Assembly (NCBI RefSeq): GCF_022763525.1 | Contig: NZ_JALEGG010000154.1 | Span: 1-35,374, forward strand | DNA length: 35,374 nucleotides | From: Acidovorax sp. | GTDB taxonomy: Bacteria; Pseudomonadota; Gammaproteobacteria; Burkholderiales; Burkholderiaceae_C | Direction: 5' to 3' | In this document: positions 12,472 through 20,892 of the stretch, one piece after another | Numbering within the stretch: the first letter of the stretch is position 1 | How the letters are laid out: each line of letters begins with the position of its first letter | The notes under the pieces: model-generated | What the model was told of the DNA's origin: nothing | Databases searched by the model: none | Seen by the model: the letters and a program-made list of their open reading frames with translations, nothing else | Translations under genes and position numbers: made by a program

Positions 12472-15400
12472 TCACACCGAGGAGGGTGCGTTCGGGTGAG
12501 AGGGTTCGGCGGAGACATCCTCGTCTTGCTCGTCAGGCTTGTGGGCTAGGCGATAGAGAATGGGCAGCACCAACAGCGTAAGCAGTGTGGAGGAGAGAAT
12601 CCCGCCGATTACCACGGTTGCCAGCGGTCTCTGCACTTCAGCGCCCGTGCCTGTGGCAATTGCCATCGGGATGAAGCCCAAAGACGCGACCAGTGCAGTC
12701 ATCAGCACCGGTCTCAGACGCGTCAAGGCGCCATCCCGGATGGCCGTATCCAAGGGCACACCTTCCTCCCGCAGGCTGCGGATGTAAGAGATCATTACCA
12801 GGCCATTGAGCACGGCGACCCCAGACAAAGCAATGAAGCCTACGGCGGCGGAGATCGACATGGGAATGTCGCGCAGCCACAGCGCCAGAATGCCTCCTGT
12901 CAATGCGAACGGAATGCCAGTGAAGACCAGCAGACCATCCTTGGCGTTGCCAAACATGGCGAACAGCAGGACAAACACCAGCAACAAGGAGGCGGGAACG
13001 ACGATCTGAAGACGCTGGGTGGCGGATTGCAGGTTCTCGAACGTCCCGCCCCAACTGGTCCAGTATCCCGTGGGAATCTTGATCTGTGCCAGACCTTGTT
13101 CGGCGTCGGAGACGAAAGAACCTACATCCCGGCCCCGTACGTTGGCGCTGACCACGATACGGCGCTTCCCGTTCTCCCGGCTCACCTGGTTCGGGCCCGG
13201 AGCGAGCTCAAAGCTGGCCACTTCCCCCAAAGGAATGAAGTTCGTCCTGGCCTCGGCTCCACCGGCAGACCTTGGGAGGGGGATGGGCAAACGTTTCATG
13301 CCTTCCAGGTCATTGCGCAGAGACTCGGGCAACCGCACCAGGATGTCGAAGCGGCGATCTCCTTCAAACAATGTGCCAGCTTCCTTCCCGCCGATGGCCG
13401 TGGCCACAGTTTCTTGGATGTCCGCCACATTCAGTCCATACCGAGCCGCCTTTTGCCGATCAATGTTCACCGTGAGCATAGGTAAGCCCGTCGTCTGCTC
13501 AACCTTGACTTCAGAGGCACCTTGGATCTTCTGAAGCATGGCCGAAATCTCCTCAGCCGTTTTGTTCAGAACGTCCATGTCATCGCCGAAGATCTTGACT
13601 GCAACATCACTTCGCACGCCCGAGATCAGTTCGTTGAAGCGAAGCTGAATGGGTTGGGAGAACTCATAGTTGTTACCAGGAATCTTCCCGATCACACCTT
13701 GAATAGCTGTCAGCAACTCGTCTCTGGTCTTGCGAGGCTCGGGCCATTCGCTCATGGGTTTGAGCATGATGTAGCCGTCAGAGATGTTCGGTGGCATGGG
13801 GTCCGAAGCGATCTCTGCGGTCCCCGTTCTCGCAAAAATTCGCTCGATCTCGGGGAAGTTGGCCTTGAGTGTGGTTTCGATCTGCTGCTGCATCGCCACG
13901 GATTGCGACAAGCTGGTGCCCGGAATCCGAAGCGCCTGGATCGCAAAGTCTCCCTCGTTCAGATTGGGGACGAACTCGCTGCCCATGCGCGTGGCGATCA
14001 AGCCGCACAAAATGACCGCAACCGCGGCTGCGCTCAGCACCACGGCCTTGGCGTTCATCACCCGATCAAGCAGCGGGGCATACAGTCGCTTTGCTTGGCC
14101 CAACAGGAAGTTTTCTTTCTCACTGACCTTGTTTCCAATGAACAAGGCTACGGCTGCCGGTATGAAGGTCACCGACAAAATCATCGCCCCCACCAGGGCG
14201 GCCACTACCGTGAACGCCATGGGGTGGAACATCTTGCCTTCGACCCCCGTGAGCGCAAAGATAGGCAAGTACACGACCATGATGATGAGCTGGCCGAAGA
14301 GCAAAGCACGGCGAGACTCCTTGGACGCCAGAAACACTTCATGGAAGCGTTCGGCACGTGTCAAAGGACGTCCATAGTGGGCCTGAGCGTGTGCCAAGCG
14401 GCGTACGCAGTTTTCGACAATGACCACCGCCCCATCAATGATGATCCCGAAGTCCAGGGCTCCGAGGCTCATCAGGTTGGCGCTGACCTTGTAGGAAACC
14501 ATGCCCGTGAAGGTGAACAGCATCGAGAGGGGGATGACCGTTGCCGTGATCACTGCAGCTCGGATATTGCCCAAGAAGAGGAACAGGATCACGATCACCA
14601 GGATCGCACCTTCCAGTAGATTCTTCTTGACCGTGCTGATGGCCTTGTCCACCAGGACGGTTCGGTCATAGACGGTGATCGCATGCACGCCTTCAGGCAG
14701 GCTGCGGTTGATCTCTACCATCTTCTTGTCAACCGCCTGCGACACGGTGCGGCTGTTCTCGCCAATCAACATGAATACCGTGCCCAGCACGACCTCCCGA
14801 CCGTTTTCAGTGGCAGCTCCGGTGCGTAGTTCACGGCCGAGGCCCACTTCGGCGACATCGCGGACGCGCACCGGGACGCCGTTGGCGCTGCTCAGGATGA
14901 CGTTGCCAATATCCTCCTGCGTCTTGACCTGGCCTGGCGCCCGGATCAGGTACTGCTCTCCGCGCTTTTCGATGTAGCCCGCACCAACGTTGCCGTTGTT
15001 GCGATCAATGGCTGTGACGATGTCCTGCAGCGTCACCCCAAGTGAGGCCAAACGCTCAGGGCTCGGAGCGATCTGATACTCCTTGGAAAACCCACCGATC
15101 GAGTTGATTTCGGTGACACCAGGCACGTTACGCAATTGCGGCTTGATGATCCAGTCCTGGATCTCCCGCAGATCGGTGGAGGTGTACGGCGCGCCATCAG
15201 GCTTCTTGGCTCCATCCTTGGTTTCCACCGTCCAGAGATAAATCTCTCCCAACCCAGTCGAGATGGGCCCCATAGCTGGCGTGATGCCTGCAGGAAGCTT
15301 GTCCCGGGCTTCCTGAATGCGCTCATTGACGAGTTGACGGGCAAAGTAGATGTCGGTGCCATCCTTGAAAATCACCGTCACCTGGGACAAGCCGTAGCGA

Positions 15401-15657
15401 GACAAGGAGCGCGTTTGCTCCAGGTTGGGCAAGCCCGCCATGACCGTCTCGATGGGATAGGTCACCCGCTGCTCTGTCTCCAGCGGAGAGTAGCCCGGCG
15501 CCTGCGTGTTGATCTGGACCTGGACATTCGTGATGTCGGGCACCGCATCAATGGGGAGCTTCTGGTAGTTGAAAACTCCCAGCGCGGCCATGGCCAACAC
15601 AGCGAGAAGCACCAGCCATCGTTGCTCGATCGAAAATCGAATCAGTTTTTCAAACAT
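12472..15657 (-). CDS. czcA: CzcA-type heavy-metal RND pump (Zn/Co/Cd class)
   Basis: A full-length 1061-aa inner-membrane proton/metal antiporter of the RND superfamily, which exports metal from the periplasm or cytoplasm through the adaptor and outer-membrane channel. Twelve membrane helices are expected, with two large periplasmic loops; the start MFEKLIRFSIEQRWLVLLAVLAM is the first helix. The signature near residue 400 is DFGIIIDGAVVIVEN, matching the DFG-x3-DGA-x3-EN pattern of the Zn/Co/Cd group. The start lies 15 bases after the adaptor gene. The C-terminus is a short acidic tail (DEQDEDVSAEP). The unit order I-C-B-A with two-component genes nearby matches czc operons of beta-proteobacteria. 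Confidence 0.95.
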   Translation of the reverse strand: MFEKLIRFSIEQRWLVLLAVLAMAALGVFNYQKLPIDAVPDITNVQVQINTQAPGYSPLETEQRVTYPIETVMAGLPNLEQTRSLSRYGLSQVTVIFKDGTDIYFARQLVNERIQEARDKLPAGITPAMGPISTGLGEIYLWTVETKDGAKKPDGAPYTSTDLREIQDWIIKPQLRNVPGVTEINSIGGFSKEYQIAPSPERLASLGVTLQDIVTAIDRNNGNVGAGYIEKRGEQYLIRAPGQVKTQEDIGNVILSSANGVPVRVRDVAEVGLGRELRTGAATENGREVVLGTVFMLIGENSRTVSQAVDKKMVEINRSLPEGVHAITVYDRTVLVDKAISTVKKNLLEGAILVIVILFLFLGNIRAAVITATVIPLSMLFTFTGMVSYKVSANLMSLGALDFGIIIDGAVVIVENCVRRLAHAQAHYGRPLTRAERFHEVFLASKESRRALLFGQLIIMVVYLPIFALTGVEGKMFHPMAFTVVAALVGAMILSVTFIPAAVALFIGNKVSEKENFLLGQAKRLYAPLLDRVMNAKAVVLSAAAVAVILCGLIATRMGSEFVPNLNEGDFAIQALRIPGTSLSQSVAMQQQIETTLKANFPEIERIFARTGTAEIASDPMPPNISDGYIMLKPMSEWPEPRKTRDELLTAIQGVIGKIPGNNYEFSQPIQLRFNELISGVRSDVAVKIFGDDMDVLNKTAEEISAMLQKIQGASEVKVEQTTGLPMLTVNIDRQKAARYGLNVADIQETVATAIGGKEAGTLFEGDRRFDILVRLPESLRNDLEGMKRLPIPLPRSAGGAEARTNFIPLGEVASFELAPGPNQVSRENGKRRIVVSANVRGRDVGSFVSDAEQGLAQIKIPTGYWTSWGGTFENLQSATQRLQIVVPASLLLVFVLLFAMFGNAKDGLLVFTGIPFALTGGILALWLRDIPMSISAAVGFIALSGVAVLNGLVMISYIRSLREEGVPLDTAIRDGALTRLRPVLMTALVASLGFIPMAIATGTGAEVQRPLATVVIGGILSSTLLTLLVLPILYRLAHKPDEQDEDVSAEPSHPNAPSSV

Positions 15658-15672
15658 GTAGGAACTCCGGCA

Positions 15673-17265
15673 TCAGTGCGTGTGTTCGGCGGAGCCCTTG
15701 CCGAGTTCGGACTTCACGACAAAGCTGCCGGAGGCTGCGTAGGGCATGCCAGCTTTGAGGCCTTGGACAATCTCAATGCGCTTGCCATCGCTTCGACCCA
15801 GTTGCACTGGCTGTGCTATGAACCCGCCGTTGACCTTGAGGAAGACCACCGGCTTTTCTCCAATGCTCTGCACCGCATCCGCCGAAATAGTCACTGGTAT
15901 TGAGGCCTCTTCGGACACAACTTCCACGTTCACAAACAGGCCTGGGCGCCATGCACCCCTGGGGTTGTCCAAGACCACTCGGGCTTTGGCAGTGCGAGTC
16001 TGTTCGCCGATAAGCGCCCCGACGAAGGCCACGGTGCCTGTGGCGGAAGCGTCAAATGCGGTGGCCTTGATGGTGACTTTTTCACCCACGCGCACAAGTG
16101 GCAGGTCTTTGGCAGGAACATTGATCTCAGCCCATACCGTAGAGAGGTCCGAGATTGTGAAGACCGCAGCGTCTTCTTTGACCGCCTCGCCCAGACTGAT
16201 GTGTTTTTCGATGATCACCCCATCGAATGGCGCACGCAGATCCAGCCTATTCAGCCCGGACGTGGACGATGCCGACAAACCGAGCGCACCCAGTTTCTGG
16301 TTGGCGTTGGCGACAGCGACTTCCGCTTCGCTCAATGCCTGCTTTGCCTGAAGATAGTCCTGCTCTGCAGTTACCTTTTGCTCCCAAAGCTTCTTTTCTC
16401 GTTCGTAGGTGGTCTTGGCCAGTGCCAGGCGTTTTTGTGCGGTGTGCAGATCGCTGCGTTGCTCGGAAGCCGTCGGACTGGCAATCGAGGCCAGAATTTG
16501 CCCCTTTTTGACGATCTGGCCAAGATTTGCGCTGACACTTTCCACTACCCCGCTCAAGCGTGGCACCACGTGGGAGGTGCGATCTTCATTGAGTCTGATT
16601 TCGCCGGGCAGCAGGAGTGCCGTCTTGATGTTGGCAGGAGATGCGGTGTCCAGGCTGATTGAAGCAGCTTTGATCTGGGCATCCGTCAACTCTACTTTGC
16701 CTTCCTCTTTGCTCATGACGAACATGAAGGGCTCGGTAGCCGTCTGCGCGATGATCTCTATCTCGAAAGAGTGGGGTTCTGCAACGATTTCGCGGCTCAC
16801 CCAACCTTCCTTTTCTGGGGTGAAGGTCAGTTTCTGCTTTTCGTCTGTCAGCCTTGTGATGGTCGCAGTGACAGTAGCTGCACTCGTGGGCAGTGGCTTG
16901 TCTTTGTCTGCCAGCCATATACGCAGTCGAGGCTCACCCCCATCCTCTACGAGCAGGGCTTCCAGGCTGAAATCTCCCTCCTTGAAGAGACTCCCACCAT
17001 GAGCGCCCTTGGCCTCGCCTTGCTCATGGTGCTCGCCATCTGCGTGGCCTTTGTCATGGTCGTGCCCGTCTCCGCCACCTTTCCCATGGTGCTCGCCGTC
17101 ACCGTGGGCCTTGGCTTCGGTATGGCCATGACCGTGGCCATCGCCAGAGGCGCTTTTGGACTTCCCGCCCTGAAGGATGAAGGCTCCCGCGCCGACACCC
17201 ATTGCGATGATCACCGCAATGGCGATCAGATGCTTTTTGCTGATAGTGGATTTGCTGGTATTCAT
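15673..17265 (-). CDS. czcB: CzcB-type periplasmic adaptor (membrane fusion protein)
   Basis: A 530-aa adaptor that links the inner-membrane pump to the outer-membrane channel. The ATG at 17265 is 8 bases after the czcC stop; an in-frame TTG at 17277 is less likely. One N-terminal helix (about 12-31) anchors it, followed by a His-rich segment at roughly 40-90 (many HGH, EHH and HDHD groups), as in CzcB. Then comes a strand-rich block (EGDFSLEALLVEDGG, LRIWLADKDKPLP) that is not part of the common adaptor core. The core follows: lipoyl-like halves, an alpha-helical hairpin (about 265-340) and a beta-barrel domain. A C-terminal His pair ends the protein (AEHTH). The His-rich stretch probably binds metal ions. 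Confidence 0.93.
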   Translation of the reverse strand: MNTSKSTISKKHLIAIAVIIAMGVGAGAFILQGGKSKSASGDGHGHGHTEAKAHGDGEHHGKGGGDGHDHDKGHADGEHHEQGEAKGAHGGSLFKEGDFSLEALLVEDGGEPRLRIWLADKDKPLPTSAATVTATITRLTDEKQKLTFTPEKEGWVSREIVAEPHSFEIEIIAQTATEPFMFVMSKEEGKVELTDAQIKAASISLDTASPANIKTALLLPGEIRLNEDRTSHVVPRLSGVVESVSANLGQIVKKGQILASIASPTASEQRSDLHTAQKRLALAKTTYEREKKLWEQKVTAEQDYLQAKQALSEAEVAVANANQKLGALGLSASSTSGLNRLDLRAPFDGVIIEKHISLGEAVKEDAAVFTISDLSTVWAEINVPAKDLPLVRVGEKVTIKATAFDASATGTVAFVGALIGEQTRTAKARVVLDNPRGAWRPGLFVNVEVVSEEASIPVTISADAVQSIGEKPVVFLKVNGGFIAQPVQLGRSDGKRIEIVQGLKAGMPYAASGSFVVKSELGKGSAEHTH

Positions 17266-17273
17266 GATGTTTC

Positions 17274-18632
17274 TCAATTGAGAGTCGAGGCTTGTCCGGC
17301 GGGGGTCACACCACCCAGAAGGCGGTCTACGTCAGATGCAGCGCGGTGTGCCTCTGCGAGCGCCTTGAGATACTGTGATTTCGCTGAAAGGTAGGTGCGT
17401 TGGGCATCCAGCACCTCCAGGAAGTTGAACTTCCCGTTCTCGAAGCCGACGGTTGCCGCGTCATAGGCGGACTTGGCTCCGGGAAGGACCTCCCGCTCAA
17501 GCGACTGGACCTCGACCGCAATGGAGGCAGACCGCTCCCGAGCTTGGGTTACCTCGCTGTGAAGGCGCACGATGGCGGCCTGCAAGTCTTCCCTGGCCTT
17601 GTCCTCAAGCTTCAAGGCCTCCAACAAGTTACCCTGGTTGCGGTCAAACATCGGAAGTGGGACTGACAGCCCGATGAGAGCCACATTGCGCTGTGTTTCG
17701 TTGCTGCGCTGAACACCGACGCTTACCGTAACGTCCGGCACTTTTTTGCTTTGTTCCAGTTCCGTCAAAGCATGTCGCCGCTCAACCTCCAGTCGCGCAC
17801 GCGCGATGGCAGGGGACGCAGAAACAAGCGACTGCAGGTCTGCAAGACTTGGGAGTACAGGCAAAACATCGGCCTTGCCATCCAGTGCAGGCAATGGCAT
17901 TCCCGTGTTTCCGAGCAACGCTGATAAGCGAGTAAGCGCATTGCGCTCCTCGCTCACCGCCTGTGCCAGCTCGACCCGCACACCAGCCTCTGCCACCTTG
18001 GCTTTGGTTTCCTCCACCGGTGAAACTTTGCCTGCAGAGACTCTCTTACTGACCGTGTCCGTGGATGATTTGGCCAGGTCAATACTGTCCTTTGCCAAGG
18101 ACAGTCGCTCCTTCGCGGTCAGCGCGTCAAAGTAGGCCGCAACGACATTGGCTCGGACCGTGGCTTTCAACTCGGTGAGCTCTGCTTGGGCTTGTTCGCG
18201 CGCTTTTTCGGCAGCCTTTGTCCGCGCAGCGCGTTTCCCCCCTAATTCGATGGGCAGGTTCAGTTGCCAAGTTTGTGTCCGCGTTTGGGAACGCGTGTCC
18301 TCCAACGAGTAAGCCAACTCGGGGTTGGGGCGGGTCCGGCCTTGAATGACCTGGCCCTCTGTCGCTTCATACTGACGCGTCGCTGCGGCCACCTCGGGAT
18401 TGCTCTCCATGGCGATCGCAATGGCCTTGGAGAGGGACAAGACCCCAGTAACCGATGTGGAGGAACTCAGGGATGCTGTGCTTGAAATGGCGTGCGCTGG
18501 GCGCACAGCCTCCTGCGCAAGTGCTGCACCTGGAAGTGCCAGCAGTGCAAGCACAACGCTCACAGTCTCTGAAACTCTTCCGTGACCGCCCCAGCTGTCC
18601 GGCTTTGTTTGATCAAAAATACCCTTGAACAT
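17274..18632 (-). CDS. czcC: CzcC-type outer-membrane channel protein
   Basis: A 452-aa outer-membrane factor of the TolC family, the exit channel of the CzcCBA complex. The signal region includes VSVVLALLALPGAALAQ, with cleavage near residue 40. Two repeated helical-barrel units are visible: one starting SKAIAIAMESNPEVAAATRQYEA and another in the C-terminal half (QSLVSASPAIARARLEVERR and the EVLDAQRTYLSAKSQYLKAL helix typical of this family). It lies between czcI and czcB on the same strand. The start is the ATG at 18632. Nothing is missing. Confidence 0.93.
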   Translation of the reverse strand: MFKGIFDQTKPDSWGGHGRVSETVSVVLALLALPGAALAQEAVRPAHAISSTASLSSSTSVTGVLSLSKAIAIAMESNPEVAAATRQYEATEGQVIQGRTRPNPELAYSLEDTRSQTRTQTWQLNLPIELGGKRAARTKAAEKAREQAQAELTELKATVRANVVAAYFDALTAKERLSLAKDSIDLAKSSTDTVSKRVSAGKVSPVEETKAKVAEAGVRVELAQAVSEERNALTRLSALLGNTGMPLPALDGKADVLPVLPSLADLQSLVSASPAIARARLEVERRHALTELEQSKKVPDVTVSVGVQRSNETQRNVALIGLSVPLPMFDRNQGNLLEALKLEDKAREDLQAAIVRLHSEVTQARERSASIAVEVQSLEREVLPGAKSAYDAATVGFENGKFNFLEVLDAQRTYLSAKSQYLKALAEAHRAASDVDRLLGGVTPAGQASTLN

Positions 18633-18784
18633 CCGATTCTCCAGTGATTTCTAAACACGAAGGAATCGGCGAGGCTGTGTCTGGACTGCAACCAGACGCG
18701 CGGTCAATCAAGGCTGCAAACGCAGCCGGGCTTGCTCCTTACGAGCAGATCGAATGATTGAAGCGTGATATTTGCCCCCGCCGA

Positions 18785-19144
18785 TCAGGCGAGGGAGGGC
18801 CACTGAGGGCGTTCGGGAGGAGTCGGCGCCACCCCCGAAAACGGTAAAACGGCCTGAATGACAGCGTTGCCGTGCATTGAGGAGGTCACCTTGATCGGAG
18901 AAAAATGGGTCGCTCCGATACCCAGGCCATGGCAAAGACAGCAGTCCACGTCAAAGGTATCTGCCGCTTGGAGCCCTGGCTCAGCTTTGTCCAGCGAGCC
19001 AGCGTTCTCATGCACATGTTCATGGTGCCCAACATGCTGAGCCTGCGCAGATGCTCGCTCATGCATGCAATAGCTCGCCACCGCAGCCCAGCTAAACTGG
19101 AACGGCAACAATGCAAGCATAAAAACAGCTACAAAGCGACTCAT
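18785..19144 (-). CDS. czcI: CzcI-like small His/Cys-rich exported protein
   Basis: A 119-aa protein at the head of the czc operon. The first 20 residues (MSRFVAVFMLALLPFQFSWA) form a signal peptide. The mature part has His clusters (HVGHHEHVHE) and the Cys group DVDCCLCHGLG, and it ends in a Pro-rich tail. This matches CzcI-type proteins, which are found in front of czcC and influence induction of the operon; their mechanism is not settled. A relative with the same pattern (DVDCNVCHAGG) starts the second RND operon at 28512. The region between this gene and czcC (18633-18784) holds a hairpin at 18711-18726 but no T-run. Confidence 0.85.
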   Translation of the reverse strand: MSRFVAVFMLALLPFQFSWAAVASYCMHERASAQAQHVGHHEHVHENAGSLDKAEPGLQAADTFDVDCCLCHGLGIGATHFSPIKVTSSMHGNAVIQAVLPFSGVAPTPPERPQWPSLA

Positions 19145-19233
19145 TATTTTAAGTCTAGCACGTGCTCAAGTCTGGTGAGTTACGCGCATCGTGGCACGGT
19201 GCTAGACGCGGGAATTCGCCTTTAGAGTCGAAT

Positions 19234-19746
19234 TCAGTATTGGGGCGTAGCCCCTACTGAGGAAGCCGAGGCGTGGCTATGGTCTGCCTTGTAGAGATCA
19301 GGAAACACCTCGTTGAGGGTGCGACCGTCCTCTCCATTGGCCACCATCTCGCCGTCATGGATGGCCTGAGCCAGCTCTCGCTTGACTTGCTCGCGACTCT
19401 TTGACGCGGCAGTGACCTGGACGGGGTAGCGCCGAGGCGCCAGTTGGTTGAGCGTTGCCCCAGATTCGCCACCCGCCAACACGTCGCCCGTGCGAAGTGC
19501 CTCCATCAACTCTGCCTTCACCTGCGCCCGGGTTTTGCTTGCGTGAATCGGAGCAGCTGGATATTGGCCTGGGCGTTGCTCCCTCAGAGTCAAGCTTGAC
19601 TCACCAGTAGCAATGTCGCCATTGCGTTGTGCCTGCACTAGCTCAGCTCGGACTTGCTCGCGAGTCTTGGAGAAGGGGTGTGGATCTGCCGCAAACGCGG
19701 GAGCAGAGGCCAGCGAGAGCACGATCAGGGCTGTGTTCAGTTTCAT
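19234..19746 (-). CDS. Secreted protein with three DUF4148 repeats
   Basis: A 170-aa exported protein. The signal peptide is MKLNTALIVLSLASAPAFA. The mature part is three similar units of about 45 residues. Each begins with a helix (SKTREQVRAELVQAQRNGD; SKTRAQVKAELMEALRTGD; SKSREQVKRELAQAIHDGE) followed by a loop with GES or GED and a Pro/Tyr turn. This is DUF4148 in tandem, while the other two copies in the window hold one or two units. The function of the family is unknown. Upstream of czcI on the same strand, 89 bases away, so it could be co-transcribed with czc. Confidence 0.85.
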   Translation of the reverse strand: MKLNTALIVLSLASAPAFAADPHPFSKTREQVRAELVQAQRNGDIATGESSLTLREQRPGQYPAAPIHASKTRAQVKAELMEALRTGDVLAGGESGATLNQLAPRRYPVQVTAASKSREQVKRELAQAIHDGEMVANGEDGRTLNEVFPDLYKADHSHASASSVGATPQY

Positions 19747-19841
19747 ATTGAGAATTCTTTCGAAAGAGTGGTTGATTCGGGTCTGACATGCGGGGGGTAT
19801 GGGCTTTCAAGAACGCGACATCCCGGAAGCCCCGCCGCCTT

Positions 19842-20210
19842 TCAAGGCAGCTGCGTGGCACTGACCCAGCCAGCTTCGCCGCCCATGTCCCGCATCCCGT
19901 CAGCGGTCACGGGCGCGCGTTTGACGGCTTGAAGCTCTTGCAGAACCTGGTCACGAGTCTTTGTCGATGTTGGAGCTTTGACCAGCGGGTAGGTGGCTGG
20001 ATAGCCACGGCTGATCCATTGCAGCGAGCCATCCGTCTGGGCGGCCAGCACGGCGTTCTGTACAGTTTCGCGGCTCACCGTGTTGCCTATGTGATTCGGT
20101 GTGAAGACCACACCTTCTTCCTGCACCGTGCTTTGGTGGTACACGGACGAAGCGAAGGATGAGGTGGTAGCAGCCAGACTGGCGATGATGAGTGCAGTAC
20201 GAATTTCCAT
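19842..20210 (-). CDS. Secreted DUF4148-type small protein
   Basis: A 122-aa exported protein with signal peptide MEIRTALIIASLAATTSSFA. Two units can be seen: VSRETVQNAVLAAQTDGSLQWISRGYP and TKTRDQVLQELQAVKRAP, the second closest to the DUF4148 pattern. It shares the sequence style of the proteins at 9119 and 19234 but is clearly diverged from both. It lies 95 bases upstream of the triple-repeat gene on the same strand. Function unknown; the repeated occurrence next to czc genes suggests an envelope role during metal stress, which is inference. Confidence 0.78.
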   Translation of the reverse strand: MEIRTALIIASLAATTSSFASSVYHQSTVQEEGVVFTPNHIGNTVSRETVQNAVLAAQTDGSLQWISRGYPATYPLVKAPTSTKTRDQVLQELQAVKRAPVTADGMRDMGGEAGWVSATQLP

Positions 20211-20442
20211 TTCAAATCTCCTGTAGCGCGAACGCCCGTTCTGGGCGGTCTAGATAGCGCATTGGTCGCGCTATGGAGAGAAGTGTAGAAATCGGGTACC
20301 TATTGATGCGTGGCCGCAAGATTACTTTTTTGACGGATTAACTCTGGCGGTGTGGTGCTGGTTGAGGACCACGTACGCTCCAACCTGGAGGAAGTGTCAG
20401 GTATGAGGCACTCACGGATCAGGTCACGCACAGCTTCGGAGC
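20211..20442. other. Upstream region of DUF4148 gene, no gene seen
   Basis: This stretch before the HAD pseudogene has no supported gene. An AT-rich part near 20316-20340 contains GATTAC and TTGACGGATTAAC, which look vaguely like arms of the czcR-type box but do not match it well. It may hold the promoter of the minus-strand gene at 20210. Confidence 0.3.
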
Positions 20443-20637
20443 GGGTACCACCGGCAAGCAGAGTGCAATGCTTGGCTATCAGACCAGGGAATGCACCATA
20501 GACTGTGGCTGACCATTGATGATCGATCGTGGCTATATCGACCGTTCACGACATCCCTATTTCTGGTGGACGGAAGGACCGGTCTCACCGAGTTCCAGGC
20601 CGCCCAGCTGGATGTGAGCCTGCGACACCTTGTGTGA
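20443..20637 (+). pseudogene. Decayed second copy of the small HAD-fold gene (3' part)
   Basis: The plus frame from 20443 to TGA at 20635-20637 reads GYHRQAECNAWL, then WLTIDDRSWLYRPF, then SLFLVDGRTGLTEFQ. This aligns with the C-terminal 60 residues of the intact HAD protein at 3932-4384 (GYAREAECHAWL, WVAVDDRSWLYRPF, SLFLVDGRDGLTQ). The DNA is also alike over the DDRSWLYRPF block. The N-terminal half with the catalytic DFDG motif is missing and a TGA lies in the same frame at 20404. So this is a truncated, diverged copy rather than a working gene. It lies between the DUF4148 genes and the transposase gene. Confidence 0.85.
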
Positions 20638-20758
20638 CCCTGGTGAAATCTCTATGCCATACGCTGTCCCAACCCGGCGGCGCTGGTGCCAGCCAACGCC
20701 AGGACAGTCGGCGGGAAACTATCAGGCCGGACGTGCTCTACGGACGCTCACCAAATAG
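20638..20758. other. Short region between HAD remnant and direct repeats
   Basis: No gene is recognised. A plus frame runs through the region but continues the HAD-remnant DNA in another frame and has no independent support. Confidence 0.3.
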
Positions 20759-20782
20759 GCAACTTTCCGATTTCGAAATGAA
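20759..20782 (+). repeat. 24-bp direct repeat, copy 1
   Basis: A 24-bp sequence beginning GCAACTTTCCG and ending AATGAA is repeated exactly at 20834-20857, 75 bp away. Its core ATTTCGAAAT is a 10-bp palindrome, and an A-rich run follows each copy. The pair lies about 35-135 bp beyond the 3' end of tnpA, in the gap where Tn3-family elements may carry a resolution or regulatory site. Confidence 0.75.
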
Positions 20783-20833
20783 AAAAAAGAAATGAGCCTT
20801 GGGCAAAAACGCTAAGTCGTTGATTTGTATAGA

Positions 20834-20857
20834 GCAACTTTCCGATTTCGAAATGAA
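20834..20857 (+). repeat. 24-bp direct repeat, copy 2
   Basis: Exact second copy of the repeat at 20759-20782, with the same palindromic core ATTTCGAAAT and a following AT-rich run. It ends 36 bp before the stop codon of the transposase gene on the minus strand. GAAATCG, part of the core, occurs once more at 20874-20880. Confidence 0.75.
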
Positions 20858-20892
20858 TAAAAATGGAAAGCCTGAAATCGACGTTTTTGGAT

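Noticed and set aside
13522-14619. Long open frame (365 codons) on the plus strand inside czcA
   Set aside because: It is antisense to the intact CzcA pump and its translation has no recognisable pattern; long antisense frames are common in GC-rich genes.
18711-18726. Hairpin GGCTGC-AAAC-GCAGCC between czcI and czcC as a terminator
   Set aside because: Short stem and no T-run on either strand; at most a weak processing or attenuation element.
19234-19746. Regular repeats that might suggest a CRISPR array
   Set aside because: The repeats are coding, in frame and diverged, and belong to the three DUF4148 units.
20316-20340. Third copy of the czcR-type operator upstream of the DUF4148 gene at 20210
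   Set aside because: Only GATTAC and GACG parts match and the spacing is wrong; too weak to call.
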